This document shows, in pieces, positions 56,247 through 64,000 of a stretch of 64,000 nt of DNA. How positions within the stretch are numbered: position 1 is the stretch's first letter; each line of letters starts with the position of its first letter. The stretch covers positions 62,001-126,000 of the forward strand of contig NZ_QZVT01000003.1 of assembly GCF_003602275.1 (NCBI RefSeq), in the 5' to 3' direction. Source of the DNA: Arthrobacter cheniae. GTDB lineage: Bacteria > Actinomycetota > Actinomycetes > Actinomycetales > Micrococcaceae. Below the pieces are notes generated by a model. It searched no databases, was not told the DNA's origin, and was given only the letters and a program-made list of their open reading frames with translations. Made by a program: the position numbers and the translations under genes.

Positions 56247-57083
56247 CTAGGCTCCGACGCGGAAGCGGGCGAAGGCAGTGGCCTTCACGTTCGCTTCGGT
56301 GAGTACCGCGGCGACGGACTTCTTCGCGTCCTTCGCGAAGGCCTGGTCGACCAGGACACCTTCCTTGAAGAACCCGGTGAGGCGTCCCTCGACGATCTTC
56401 GCGAGCGCCTGCTCGGGCTTGCCCTCGGCGCGTGCGGTCTCGTCGGCGATGCGGCGCTCGGACTCGACGAGCTCGGCGGGAACCTCGTCGCGCGTCAGGT
56501 AGGTCGGCGAGTACGCCGCGATGTGCACGGCGACGTCGTGCGCGGTCTGTACTGCTGCGTCGCCCGAACCCTCGACGGCGAAGAGCACGCCGACCTGGGC
56601 GGGGAGGTCCTTGGACGTCTTGTGCAGGTAGGCGTCGACGATCTCGCCCTCGACGCGGGCGATGCGGCGGACGTCCACCTTTTCGCCGAGCAGTGCGCCT
56701 GCCTCGATGACGTGCTCGGACACGGGCTTGCCCTCGAGCTCGAAGGCCAGCAGGGTCTCGACGTCCGTGGCACCGGACTCGATGGCGGCAGCGAGTACCT
56801 TGTTCGAGAAGTCGACGAAGGGAGCAGCCTTGGCGACGAAATCGGTCTCGCAGTTCACCTCTACCAGGACGCCGACGTTGCCGTCGACCCGAGCGGCGAC
56901 GAGGCCCTCGGCGGTGGAGCGGCCTTCACGCTTCGTCGCGCCCTTGAGGCCCTTGATGCGGATCAGTTCCAGGGCCTTGTCGGCGTCGCCATCGGCTTCG
57001 TCGAGGGCCTTCTTGACGTCCATCATGCCGGCGCCGGTGCGCTCGCGCAGGGCCTTGATGTCAGCGGCAGTGAAATTTGCCAT
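56247..57083 (-). CDS. tsf: Elongation factor Ts
   Basis: 278 residues from ATG 57083, with TAGGAG 5 bases upstream. MANFTAADIKALRERTGAGMMDVKKAL and VEVNCETDFVA are EF-Ts signatures. It exchanges nucleotide on EF-Tu. It lies 135 bp after rpsB. Confidence 0.96.
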   Translation of the reverse strand: MANFTAADIKALRERTGAGMMDVKKALDEADGDADKALELIRIKGLKGATKREGRSTAEGLVAARVDGNVGVLVEVNCETDFVAKAAPFVDFSNKVLAAAIESGATDVETLLAFELEGKPVSEHVIEAGALLGEKVDVRRIARVEGEIVDAYLHKTSKDLPAQVGVLFAVEGSGDAAVQTAHDVAVHIAAYSPTYLTRDEVPAELVESERRIADETARAEGKPEQALAKIVEGRLTGFFKEGVLVDQAFAKDAKKSVAAVLTEANVKATAFARFRVGA

Positions 57084-57120
57084 ATGAACTCCTAAGTTGA
57101 TGTGGATCCAGGAAGAGCTT

Positions 57121-57139
57121 CCGCGGGCGCTGCCCGCGG
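57121..57139 (-). other. Hairpin in rpsB-tsf gap
   Basis: CCGCGGGC (57121-57128), loop GCT, GCCCGCGG (57132-57139). With the hairpin at 57179-57206 it may tune rpsB:tsf expression. Confidence 0.5.
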
Positions 57140-57178
57140 TGCAGGCGTCACGCGGTGAACACCTGCCGAACATGCGGA

Positions 57179-57206
57179 AAGGGGCGCGGTTTAACCCGCA
57201 CCCCTT
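57179..57206 (-). terminator. Hairpin just after rpsB
   Basis: AAGGGG-C-GCGG, loop TTTAAC, CCGC-A-CCCCTT: 10 bp with one mismatch, starting 12 bp after the rpsB stop. Probably a partial terminator. Confidence 0.55.
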
Positions 57207-57218
57207 ACGCAACGGGAA

Positions 57219-58166
57219 CTACTTGGCGTCGGTAGCGGGTGCTTCCGGCACAGGAACTTCCTCGGCAGGAACCTCGGCTGCTGCAGGGGCCTCGGCGGCG
57301 AGCGCCTCTGCCTCGGCGGGAGCCTGGTCTGCAGCGGGAGACTCGGAGGTCGCCGGAGCGGAAGCCTCTGCTGCGTCCGGGGCGGCTACCTCGGCGGTGT
57401 TGCCCTCGAGGAGTTCGCGCTCCCACTCGGCCATCGGCTCGTCCGCAACCGCGGAATCGTTGTTGCCCGAGCGGTTGTGGCGGGCGATGAGGCCCTCGGC
57501 CACGGCGTCCGCGATGACGCGGGTGAGAAGATTGACGGCGCGGATGGCGTCGTCGTTACCCGGGATGGGGAAGTCGACCTCGTCGGGATCGCAGTTGGTG
57601 TCGAGGATCGCGACGACGGGGATGTTCAGCTTCTTCGCCTCGTCGATGGCGAGGTGTTCCTTCTTCGTGTCGACGACCCACACGACCGAGGGAGCCTTGG
57701 TCAGGTTGCGGATGCCACCGAGGTTGGTCTGCAGCTTGGTGAGCTCACGCTTCATGAGCAGGAGCTCTTTCTTCGTGTGGCCCGAGCCGGCGACGTCGTC
57801 GAAGTCGATCTCTTCGAGTTCCTTCATACGCTGGATGCGCTTGGAGACCGTCTGGAAGTTGGTGAGCATGCCGCCGAGCCAGCGCTGGTTCACGAAGGGC
57901 TGGCCGACGCGGTTCGCCTGATCGGCGATCGCTTCCTGTGCCTGCTTCTTCGTGCCGACGAAGAGGACGGTTCCGCCGTGGGCGACGGTGGCCTTGACGA
58001 ACTCGTACGCACGGTCGATATAGCCCAGCGACTGCTGGAGATCGATGATGTAGATGCCGTTGCGCTCGGTGAAGATGAAGCGCTTCATCTTCGGGTTCCA
58101 ACGGCGGGTCTGGTGACCGAAGTGGACGCCGCTGTCGAGCAGCTGGCGCATGGTTACGACTGGCAT
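57219..58166 (-). CDS. rpsB: 30S ribosomal protein S2
   Basis: 315 residues. [21 protein letters not shown] and [17 protein letters not shown] are typical, as are [20 protein letters not shown] and [21 protein letters not shown]. The last 50-60 residues form an Ala/Glu/Pro-rich acidic tail, which is common in actinobacteria. It carries a weak AAAGG ribosome-binding site; the leader is long. Confidence 0.97.
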   Translation of the reverse strand: MPVVTMRQLLDSGVHFGHQTRRWNPKMKRFIFTERNGIYIIDLQQSLGYIDRAYEFVKATVAHGGTVLFVGTKKQAQEAIADQANRVGQPFVNQRWLGGMLTNFQTVSKRIQRMKELEEIDFDDVAGSGHTKKELLLMKRELTKLQTNLGGIRNLTKAPSVVWVVDTKKEHLAIDEAKKLNIPVVAILDTNCDPDEVDFPIPGNDDAIRAVNLLTRVIADAVAEGLIARHNRSGNNDSAVADEPMAEWERELLEGNTAEVAAPDAAEASAPATSESPAADQAPAEAEALAAEAPAAAEVPAEEVPVPEAPATDAK

Positions 58167-58553
58167 GTCATGCCTTTCTTCAGCAGGGCTCAGGCGCAGT
58201 GCGCCGCCTCTGCTTGTTGACGGTTGTCTCAGTGATGGCCGGGGTGGCCGTCACATCCTGGCACCTGGTCGTCATGGACACGCCCTCCCCTACCGGACAT
58301 CGCCGGACCGCAGGGTGGGCATTCCGGGGCTCTTCGAGAGCACCGGATCGCAGGCACGCGTAGTCAGCCTCACCATTCCACGTTCCATCGAAGCCGTAGG
58401 CACGAGGAGGTGGAAGCAGCGGACTGCTTACTCAAGTGTACTACAGCGGCAGGAAGGCAGGAGGCGGACGACCCCGAGGTGAACCGCTCGAACGTTGTCC
58501 ACATAGGCTCCCGGACGCGCCGTTCGTCCCAGCTGACCGGTCAGTGTTCTTCC
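58167..58553. promoter_or_regulatory. 387-bp divergent region rpsB / M23 peptidase
   Basis: No gene is supported here. On the minus strand TACACT at 58435-58440 could be an rpsB -10 box, giving a leader of about 265 nt that might hold an S2-responsive element. A 9-bp near-perfect hairpin is at 58232-58254. On the plus side a 12-bp palindrome CTGACCGGTCAG (58533-58544) lies 9 bp before the peptidase start. Confidence 0.4.
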
Positions 58554-59195
58554 ATGACAGACCGCCGTCCTACCCTTGGCTCCGCGATTCGAACCCACCG
58601 ATCCATCGCTCGATCCCGAGTCCGGACGGTGGTCGCCCTGGTCGTCATCACGGGGTCCGGGGCCGGCGCCACGGGCGAACCGGCGACGGCGGGCCAGGTC
58701 ATGCCGCACGGCAGAGTCGGCCCGGACGCGAGCGACCCCCGCTCCCCGTCGGACTTCGTCCCGGAATGGTCGTGGCCGCTGCCTCCCACCCCGGCCGTCC
58801 TGCGGTTCTTCGAAAGGCCTCCGCAGAAGTGGAAGCCCGGCCACCGGGGCGTCGATCTGTCGACCGGCGGGCACGCAGTACCGATGACGAGTCCGGCGGA
58901 TGGAACGGTCTCCTTCGCCGGGACGGTCGTGGATCGCGGCGTGCTCTCGATCGACCACGGTGGCGGCAGGGTCAGCAGCTTCGAGCCCGTCAGCACGGAA
59001 CTGGTGAAGGGGCAGCCTGTCGTCAGGGGAGAGACCGTCGCGACGGTCGCTGTTGCCGCAGTGCGGGGTACGTCGCGGAGTCACTGCGGAGGGATCTGTC
59101 TTCACTGGGGTGTCCGTGTCGATGGCGAGTACGTGGACCCGCTCTCCTTCGTGACGGATCGCCGTCCCTCTGTGCTCCTGCCGCTCCGCCCATGA
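58554..59195 (+). CDS. Exported M23-family endopeptidase (LytM-like)
   Basis: 213 residues. A basic N-terminus and hydrophobic segment (VVALVVITGSGAGATG) suggest export. The first zinc motif is HRGVDL (His and Asp). The second is CLHWGVRVDGEYVDPL, in which the usual HxH is CxH, a known actinobacterial variant. It probably trims peptidoglycan cross-links. It is divergent from rpsB and followed by a strong hairpin. Confidence 0.85.
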   Translation: MTDRRPTLGSAIRTHRSIARSRVRTVVALVVITGSGAGATGEPATAGQVMPHGRVGPDASDPRSPSDFVPEWSWPLPPTPAVLRFFERPPQKWKPGHRGVDLSTGGHAVPMTSPADGTVSFAGTVVDRGVLSIDHGGGRVSSFEPVSTELVKGQPVVRGETVATVAVAAVRGTSRSHCGGICLHWGVRVDGEYVDPLSFVTDRRPSVLLPLRP

Positions 59196-59260
59196 TGGGT
59201 TACGGCACGGAGGCGACGGATCAGGCGGGCAGGGCACCGGACGAGGGAAGGTTCGGACGA

Positions 59261-59294
59261 GGAAGGACCGGACGACGATTCGTCCGGCCCTTCC
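59261..59294 (+). terminator. Hairpin between M23 peptidase and acyl-CoA dehydrogenase
   Basis: GGAAGG-A-CCGGACGA, loop CGAT, TCGTCCGG-C-CCTTCC: 14 bp with one mismatch. It lies between convergent genes. Confidence 0.75.
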
Positions 59295-59358
59295 TTGCCT
59301 CTGCGTGCTGGTGGAGCCTGCCAGCCTCGGTCCGCCATCGTCTGGGTCGGATCGGGTC

Positions 59359-60549
59359 CTAGACGAACGCGGCAATCCCGGTGATCGACCTGCCGACGAC
59401 AAGCGTGTTGATCTCCTGCGTGCCCTCATAGGAGTAGATGGCCTCCGCGTCGGAAAAAATCTTAGCCATCTCGTAGTCCGTGACGATGCCGTTGCCGCCG
59501 AAGATGTTCCGTCCGGCCGCGACACTCTCGCGCATGCGGGCGGTGGTGAAGGCCTTGGCCAGGGCGGACTGCTCGTCCTTCGCCTTCCCGGCGTCCTCGA
59601 GTTGCGAGAGGCGGACCATCATGCCCATCGAGCTCATGGCGTTACCGAGGATCTGCACGAGCTGCTGCTGGACCAGCTGGAAACTCGCGATGGGACGGCC
59701 GAATTGCTCGCGCTCCACGGCGTAGCGCCGGGCGACGTCGAATGTGGCGAGCTGCTGGCCAACGGCCTGCCAGCCGACGGCCAGCCGTGTCACCTTGAGG
59801 ACCTTGTTGGTGTCCCTGAAACTGTTGGCGCCCTTGAGATGGAAGTCGTCCGAGATGACGACGTTGTCCAGCACGATGTCGGCGTTCTCGACCATCCGCA
59901 GGGCGATCTTGTTCTCGATCTTCGTCGATGAGAACCCCGGCGTCCGGGTGTCGACCATGAAGCCCTTGACCTGGTTGTCCTCGACGTCGCGGGCATAGAT
60001 GACGACCCAGTCGGAGAAGGTCGCGTTACCGATCCACCGCTTGGCGCCGTTCAGTGTCCAGGAGTTCCCATCCCGGCGCGCCGTCGTCCGCGTTCCGCCG
60101 GCGACGTCGGAACCGCCGAGCGGCTCCGTCAGCCCGAAAGCGCCGATCTTCTTCAGGGCATAGATGTCGGGGAGCCACTCCTCCTGCTGCTCCTTGGAAG
60201 CAAGGGCCTCGATGGAACCGGTGAACAGCCCGTCATGGACACCCAGGAAGGTTGCGAACGACGTGTCCGCCCTCGTGAACTCGGCATGGGTGATGCCGGC
60301 GAAGAGGTTGGAGTAGCCCTGGCGGTACACCGGGCTCACGGGATCCAGCTCGGCGATCTTGGGGATGAGCTGCTGGGGGAAGGAGCCCTGGTTCCACCAC
60401 TCGACGGCGTTGGGCCGGATCTCGCGAGCGAGCCAGGCACGGATCTCCCCCAGGCGTGATCGCTCCTTGCTCGTCAGCAACTCCTCGAAGGCGTAGAAGT
60501 CACCGTCCGCGTAGGGCAGGTTGTTGACATCGATCGGCGTTCTGCTCAT
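59359..60549 (-). CDS. Acyl-CoA dehydrogenase, glutaryl-CoA-dehydrogenase-like
   Basis: 396 residues. GAFGLTEPLGGSDVAGG and WTLNGAKRWIGNATFSD surround the flavin, and IYSYEGTQEI holds the catalytic glutamate. FGGNGIVTDYE and the overall pattern fit the glutaryl-CoA dehydrogenase branch, which would act in lysine or tryptophan breakdown; the substrate is inferred. GAGG is 8 bases before ATG. An operator-like palindrome lies 90 bp upstream. Confidence 0.87.
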   Translation of the reverse strand: MSRTPIDVNNLPYADGDFYAFEELLTSKERSRLGEIRAWLAREIRPNAVEWWNQGSFPQQLIPKIAELDPVSPVYRQGYSNLFAGITHAEFTRADTSFATFLGVHDGLFTGSIEALASKEQQEEWLPDIYALKKIGAFGLTEPLGGSDVAGGTRTTARRDGNSWTLNGAKRWIGNATFSDWVVIYARDVEDNQVKGFMVDTRTPGFSSTKIENKIALRMVENADIVLDNVVISDDFHLKGANSFRDTNKVLKVTRLAVGWQAVGQQLATFDVARRYAVEREQFGRPIASFQLVQQQLVQILGNAMSSMGMMVRLSQLEDAGKAKDEQSALAKAFTTARMRESVAAGRNIFGGNGIVTDYEMAKIFSDAEAIYSYEGTQEINTLVVGRSITGIAAFV

Positions 60550-60639
60550 GGGAACTACCTCACTCCGGTCCTCGGCGACCGGCACTCTCACTCGACCAGG
60601 TGAACTACGCGATGGGCGCGTGATGCACCCGAATGTCAT

Positions 60640-60655
60640 GTTACCCGTCAGTAAC
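60640..60655. promoter_or_regulatory. Operator-like palindrome upstream of the acyl-CoA dehydrogenase
   Basis: GTTACCCGTCAGTAAC: GTTAC/GTAAC arms with a 6-bp spacer, the same layout as the TetR operators at 40984-41029. Read in reverse it matches operator 1 at 12 of 16 positions. A TetR-type regulator probably binds it. Confidence 0.5.
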
Positions 60656-60782
60656 TTAGGGCGCCAGTGGCTCATCAGGGGTGCGGTCGATCGGAAGAAG
60701 CGGAGCTGGTGCTGTCAGGGGAAAATCGGATGCGCCACCCCGATGGAGTGACGCATCCGTACCGGTTGTTGCCGGCTGCGAG

Positions 60783-60856
60783 TAGGGCTGCTGGGGCTTG
60801 AACCCAGGACAAACGGATTATGAGTCCGCTGCTCTAACCAGCTGAGCTACAGCCCC
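60783..60856 (-). tRNA. tRNA with CAU anticodon (elongator Met or Ile2)
   Basis: 74-nt cloverleaf on the minus strand. Acceptor GGGGCTG/CAGCCCT (position 1-72 is G-U), D arm GCTC/GAGC, anticodon stem GCGGA/TCCGT with loop CTCATAA, T arm CTGGG/CCCAG with TTCAAGC loop, discriminator A. CCA is not encoded. CAU can read AUG or, after lysidine modification, AUA; sequence alone does not decide. Confidence 0.93.
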
Positions 60857-60962
60857 GAGGAGCGAGGAGCACCTCTCGCGTCGGCGCCGGGAGCAGTATC
60901 CGGCGCTGGACGCAGGTCCTATTGTAAGCAGACGCCGATGACAGGACCGGCGAAGCTCCGTG

Positions 60963-62186
60963 TCAGGACGTCGACGACGCCTGCTGCACCTCATGCGGAC
61001 GATCCGCGGACAACGTCCCGTAGTACAGACCCTCGAAGGTTTCGAGGGTCGTGGTGATGTCGTGCTTCATCACCATCTTCCGACTGGCGGCCCCCATCCT
61101 GAGCTGGTCCTCGCGCGACATGCCGAGAATCTGGGCGATTCGGTGACTCAGCTCGTTCGAATCACCGGGCGTGAACAGGTAGCCGTTGTCGCCGTCGGTG
61201 ACGAGGTGTGGGAGCGCCATCGCGTTGGCGAGCAGCACGGGCGTCGACGCCGACATCGCCTCGAGCGTCACCAGGGACTGCAGTTCGGCCGTTCCCGGCT
61301 GGCAGAACAGGGACGCGCGGATGTAGCTCAGTCGCAGTTCGTCGTCGTCGATCAGGCCGCGGAAGGTCACGCGGTCGCTGATACCGAGGCGCGCAGCCTG
61401 GGCCTGCAGGGCGGATTTGACCTCGCCGCCCCCTACGATCTCAAGCCGCACGCGGAGGTGGTCCGGCGTCTTCGCCACGGCATCGATCAGCACATCGACG
61501 TGTTTTTCCTCGGCGAGTCGACCCACGAAGAGGACCGTCGGATCCTCGTTGGGCTCGATGGTCTCCCCCGGCTGCACCTCGTAGCCGGCCGAGTCGATAC
61601 CGTTGGAGACTGCCAGTACCTCACGCAGGAAGGCGTGGTCATGCATGGCCTTGGCGGCGAGCGGCGTCGGGGTGGTGACGGCGGCCGCCTTACCCATCAC
61701 CTTGCCCATGTCCTTCCAGGAGTTCTTGGCGACGACTTTTTTCAACCACGCGGGGAACGGCAGGAACGGGTTCAGGTTCTCCGGCATGAAGTGGTTGGTG
61801 GCAACCACGCGGATGCCACGCCTGACCGCTTCGTAGAGCGTGTATTCGCCCACCATGTAGTGGCACTGGATGTGGACGACGTCGGGCTGGACCTGATCGA
61901 ACAGCCTGCTGATATCGCGCCGGATCTCCCACGGGTAGCAGATCCGCCAGTAGTCGTGCGTCGGCACGCTGTGCGAGCGGAGGCGGTGGACGGCCCACTC
62001 GCCGCCGGGTTCCGTGTAGCTCCTGCCGTTGGACACGCCCGGAGCGAGGACGTGCACTGAATGGCCGCGGCCCGTCATTCCCTTGGCGAGCCGGTATCCG
62101 AACTGCGCTGCACCGTTCACGTTGGGCGGATAGGTGTCCGCGGCGATCAGGATGGTCAGGGGCTTGTAATCAGCCGGGTAACTCAC
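60963..62186 (-). CDS. Glycosyltransferase family 4 (alpha-mannosyltransferase-like)
   Basis: 407 residues, GT-B fold. The N-terminal domain has DTYPPNVNGAAQFGYRLAKG. The C-terminal domain has VLFVGRLAEEKHVDVLIDA and the EX7E motif in GTAELQSLVTLEAMS. It resembles actinobacterial mannosyltransferases that act on glycolipids (PimB/MgtA kind). It starts with GTG. It is downstream of a CDP-alcohol phosphotransferase, so a lipid acceptor is plausible. Confidence 0.87.
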   Translation of the reverse strand: MSYPADYKPLTILIAADTYPPNVNGAAQFGYRLAKGMTGRGHSVHVLAPGVSNGRSYTEPGGEWAVHRLRSHSVPTHDYWRICYPWEIRRDISRLFDQVQPDVVHIQCHYMVGEYTLYEAVRRGIRVVATNHFMPENLNPFLPFPAWLKKVVAKNSWKDMGKVMGKAAAVTTPTPLAAKAMHDHAFLREVLAVSNGIDSAGYEVQPGETIEPNEDPTVLFVGRLAEEKHVDVLIDAVAKTPDHLRVRLEIVGGGEVKSALQAQAARLGISDRVTFRGLIDDDELRLSYIRASLFCQPGTAELQSLVTLEAMSASTPVLLANAMALPHLVTDGDNGYLFTPGDSNELSHRIAQILGMSREDQLRMGAASRKMVMKHDITTTLETFEGLYYGTLSADRPHEVQQASSTS

Positions 62187-62235
62187 GCGTAAATCCCCTA
62201 CGTCGGTGTGCTGGTCGGAACTGCCGGGGCTCGGC

Positions 62236-63111
62236 TCAGCGCTGCCGCTTCACCACGTCGGGATGATGACGGGACAGGGCAACGACCCCAACAATAGCAA
62301 TGAGGGCTGCAGAGCCCATGCCCAGCGCCGTCACCGTGCGCACATCCGGCTGCAGCTCGTCCAGGATGGTGATGCCGACCGCGATGCCGATGATCGGGTC
62401 GATGACCGTGAGGCCGGCGATCACGAGATCGGGTGGCCCGGTCGCGTAGGCGCTCTGGACGAACCAGGAGCCGAGGGCCGCGGCCGCAACGAGTGCCACC
62501 AGGGTCAGCAAGGGCACATTCAGCAGGAAGCGACCGTTCGGGTCGAGAAGGTGGCCGGCCACGATCTTGGTCAGGACGGCGACGAAACCGAACAGCACGC
62601 CTGCCCCCAGGATGTAGGCGAAGGCGTTGAGTCGATGCCGTCCGAACACGGCGAGGGCTCCGAAGACGACGACGGCGGCGCCGAGCAGGAGCACGACCGA
62701 TAACTCCTGCGCCGAATCGACAGCATGATTCTCGCGCGTGACATTGACGGCGAGAAGCACGAACAGGGCGCTTCCGGTCACGCAGGCGGTGATCGCCGCG
62801 ACGGTAGGACGGTTGATGCGGATTCCCTGGTCGCGCGAGTTGACGATGGTGGTGATCACCAGGGCGATCGCGCCGATCGGCTGGACGACGGTCAGACTCG
62901 CGAGCGCAAGCGCGACGACGTTCAGGGCTGTCCCTGCACCCAGGAGAATGAGCCCGAAGAGCCATCGCGGGCTGGTGAGGAGCCGGGTGAGACCGGAGGA
63001 GCTCAGCGCCAGGCCGCCCGTGTTCGCCCGGACGGCACTACCCTGCCGTTGAGCTCCGAAGGCGAGGAAGACGGCGCCCAGCAGCGCCAGCCCGATGGCT
63101 AGGAGGGGCAC
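62236..63111 (-). CDS. EamA/DMT-type multispan membrane transporter
   Basis: 291 residues from GTG 63111 with about nine or ten membrane spans arranged as two related halves. Features include VVQPIGAIALVITTIVNSR in half one and VIAGLTVIDPIIGIAVGITIL in half two, typical of drug/metabolite transporter family proteins. The substrate is unknown. Start overlaps the pgsA stop by 13 bp. It is followed by the glycosyltransferase after 49 bp. Confidence 0.82.
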   Translation of the reverse strand: MPLLAIGLALLGAVFLAFGAQRQGSAVRANTGGLALSSSGLTRLLTSPRWLFGLILLGAGTALNVVALALASLTVVQPIGAIALVITTIVNSRDQGIRINRPTVAAITACVTGSALFVLLAVNVTRENHAVDSAQELSVVLLLGAAVVVFGALAVFGRHRLNAFAYILGAGVLFGFVAVLTKIVAGHLLDPNGRFLLNVPLLTLVALVAAAALGSWFVQSAYATGPPDLVIAGLTVIDPIIGIAVGITILDELQPDVRTVTALGMGSAALIAIVGVVALSRHHPDVVKRQR

Positions 63112-63722
63112 GTCTGCTGGTCGGCCCTCTCCAGCCGGTACTTGCGATGCGCTGCGGTGAAGTAGGCGTAGAAGGCGATCAGGTGCAGGACGCAGCCTGC
63201 AGCGAGCAGGGCCTGGGCGACGATCAGGAGCCACTGCTGCCCGAACCCCTCGACGCGATGGAGCAGGAGCAGCGGCGCACCGACGAGCAGGAGCGTCGTC
63301 CGGACCTTACCTACCGTGACGACCTCCAGGTGAAGAGGGCCGCGGAAGAGGATGAGCGCGTTGATGATGATGATCGCGTCCGGGATGACGATCGTCCAGA
63401 CGAGCCACGCCGGCGCTATGCCGGCGACCACGAAGGTCACCGCTACCACCATGAGGGCTGTGCGGTCGGCCACCGGGTCGAGCCATTTCCCCACCACCGA
63501 GACCTGGTTGAGCCGCCGGGCGACATACCCGTCCACCCAGTCCGTGCTTCCCATGATCACGAGGGCGATGACCGCCGCCCCGTATCGCTGCTGGGTGATG
63601 AGCCAGACGAACAGCGGGACGATGAGGAAGCGGATGACCGTGATGAGGTTGGGCAGGGTCCACGGCGTCGCGAGTTCGGCGCCCTCGCTGCCGGGCTGCG
63701 CGCCAGCCCCGATCAATTTCAT
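63099..63722 (-). CDS. CDP-alcohol phosphatidyltransferase (PgsA/cardiolipin-synthase-like)
   Basis: 207 residues. The full catalytic signature D-x3-DGxxAR-x8-G-x3-D-x3-D is in DWVDGYVARRLNQ and VVGKWLDPVADR. It has about six membrane spans. It uses CDP-diacylglycerol from CdsA to make a phospholipid; the acceptor alcohol is unknown. ATG 63722 or GTG 63725; GGGAGG is upstream of both. Confidence 0.88.
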   Translation of the reverse strand: MKLIGAGAQPGSEGAELATPWTLPNLITVIRFLIVPLFVWLITQQRYGAAVIALVIMGSTDWVDGYVARRLNQVSVVGKWLDPVADRTALMVVAVTFVVAGIAPAWLVWTIVIPDAIIIINALILFRGPLHLEVVTVGKVRTTLLLVGAPLLLLHRVEGFGQQWLLIVAQALLAAGCVLHLIAFYAYFTAAHRKYRLERADQQTCPS

Positions 63723-63754
63723 CACCCGTGCCTCCCCACCCCATTATGCAGGCA

Positions 63755-63817
63755 GGCGGCCCGTCACCCGTGACTCCCGCTGCAGGGCGCGAGTCGATTC
63801 ACGGGCGAGGGGCCGCC
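63755..63817. terminator. Nested hairpin upstream of the CDP-alcohol transferase
   Basis: GGCGGCCC (63755-63762) pairs with GGGCCGCC (63810-63817); inside, CCGTGA (63768-63773) pairs with TCACGG (63799-63804). It may end transcription of the gene entering from the right. Confidence 0.5.
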
Positions 63818-63865
63818 TCGCGGTTATGCGTCTGTGGTGCGGGTGGAACGCCGGCACAGCCGGGA

Positions 63866-64000
63866 TTACTTGCTGAGGAGCCTGCGCAGCATGACGAGCA
63901 TCGCGACGACGGAACCGGCGAGGACGCTCAGCGGCTTCCAGCGGTCAGCGAGGCTGGTGTTGTGTGGGACGTCGCGACGGACTGCGACGGCAGCAACGTT
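63866..64000 (-). CDS. C-terminus of an unknown protein (5' part outside window)
   Basis: The last 44 residues are visible: a basic stretch (VAVRRDVPHN), then DRWKPLSVLAGSVVAMLVML and a final RRLLSK. One hydrophobic segment lies near the end. It is too short to identify. It reads into the same strand as the phospholipid genes. Confidence 0.5.
   Translation of the reverse strand, partial: NVAAVAVRRDVPHNTSLADRWKPLSVLAGSVVAMLVMLRRLLSK

Noticed and set aside
58533-58544. CTGACCGGTCAG as a definite operator
   Set aside because: A 12-bp palindrome of common GC-rich composition; no second copy or regulator gene nearby.

Overview
The window is a high-GC, gene-dense stretch of an actinobacterial chromosome. 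Gene content and protein sequences point to the Micrococcaceae (Arthrobacter or a close relative), but this is inferred from the translations and not from a search. Almost all of the DNA is coding. I see no prophage, insertion sequence, CRISPR array or rRNA. There is one tRNA, at about 60.8 kb.

Region by region: 0-4.3 kb is a molybdenum-cofactor block (moeA, cut by the window edge; a membrane-anchored molybdopterin oxidoreductase; moaA-moaD). 4.3-21.7 kb, read right to left, is the actinobacterial translation/RNA-decay run rimP-nusA-ylxR-infB-rbfA-truB-ribF-rpsO-pnp plus an M16 protease. It is broken by accessory genes: an inverted aminotransferase, three small membrane proteins, and an inverted cell-wall protein with a thioester-type domain and a LATTG sorting signal. 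21.8-25 kb holds a DUF4439 protein, an APH-like kinase and a TauE/SafE exporter. 25-33.2 kb is proS-GNAT-ispG-rseP-dxr, with a three-gene insert (YciI and a SatD/SatE-like pair) between rseP and ispG. 33.2-46.7 kb is a large branched-chain amino-acid catabolic locus. 46.8-53 kb is a carboxylate-uptake locus with a LytS/LytTR two-component system between two sodium:solute symporter modules. 53-58.2 kb is rpsB-tsf // pyrH-frr-cdsA plus a DivIVA-like protein. 58.5-64 kb has an M23 endopeptidase, a glutaryl-CoA-dehydrogenase-like enzyme, the tRNA, and a membrane-lipid/glycosyltransferase group.

How the genes fit together: bkdABC turns branched-chain 2-keto acids into acyl-CoAs. The acyl-CoA dehydrogenase, the methylcrotonyl-CoA carboxylase pair, the MaoC hydratase and the CitE-type lyase then take isovaleryl-CoA towards acetyl-CoA and acetoacetate, and ScoAB activates acetoacetate. 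The gene set matches the mycobacterial Rv2495c-Rv2506 locus in a different order. A TetR gene is divergent from the carboxylase operon, with two palindromic operators between them. An Lrp gene is divergent from bkd, with a perfect CRP/GlxR-type site (TGTGA-N6-TCACA) between them. A second, 9/10 CRP site lies upstream of the actP-type symporter operon, so catabolism and acid uptake may share cAMP-CRP control.

Expression signals: eight genes have a TAnnnT hexamer ending 6-8 bp before the start codon and no properly spaced Shine-Dalgarno sequence, which suggests leaderless mRNAs. pnp and ispG appear to start at TTG. Terminators are strong GC hairpins without U-tracts.
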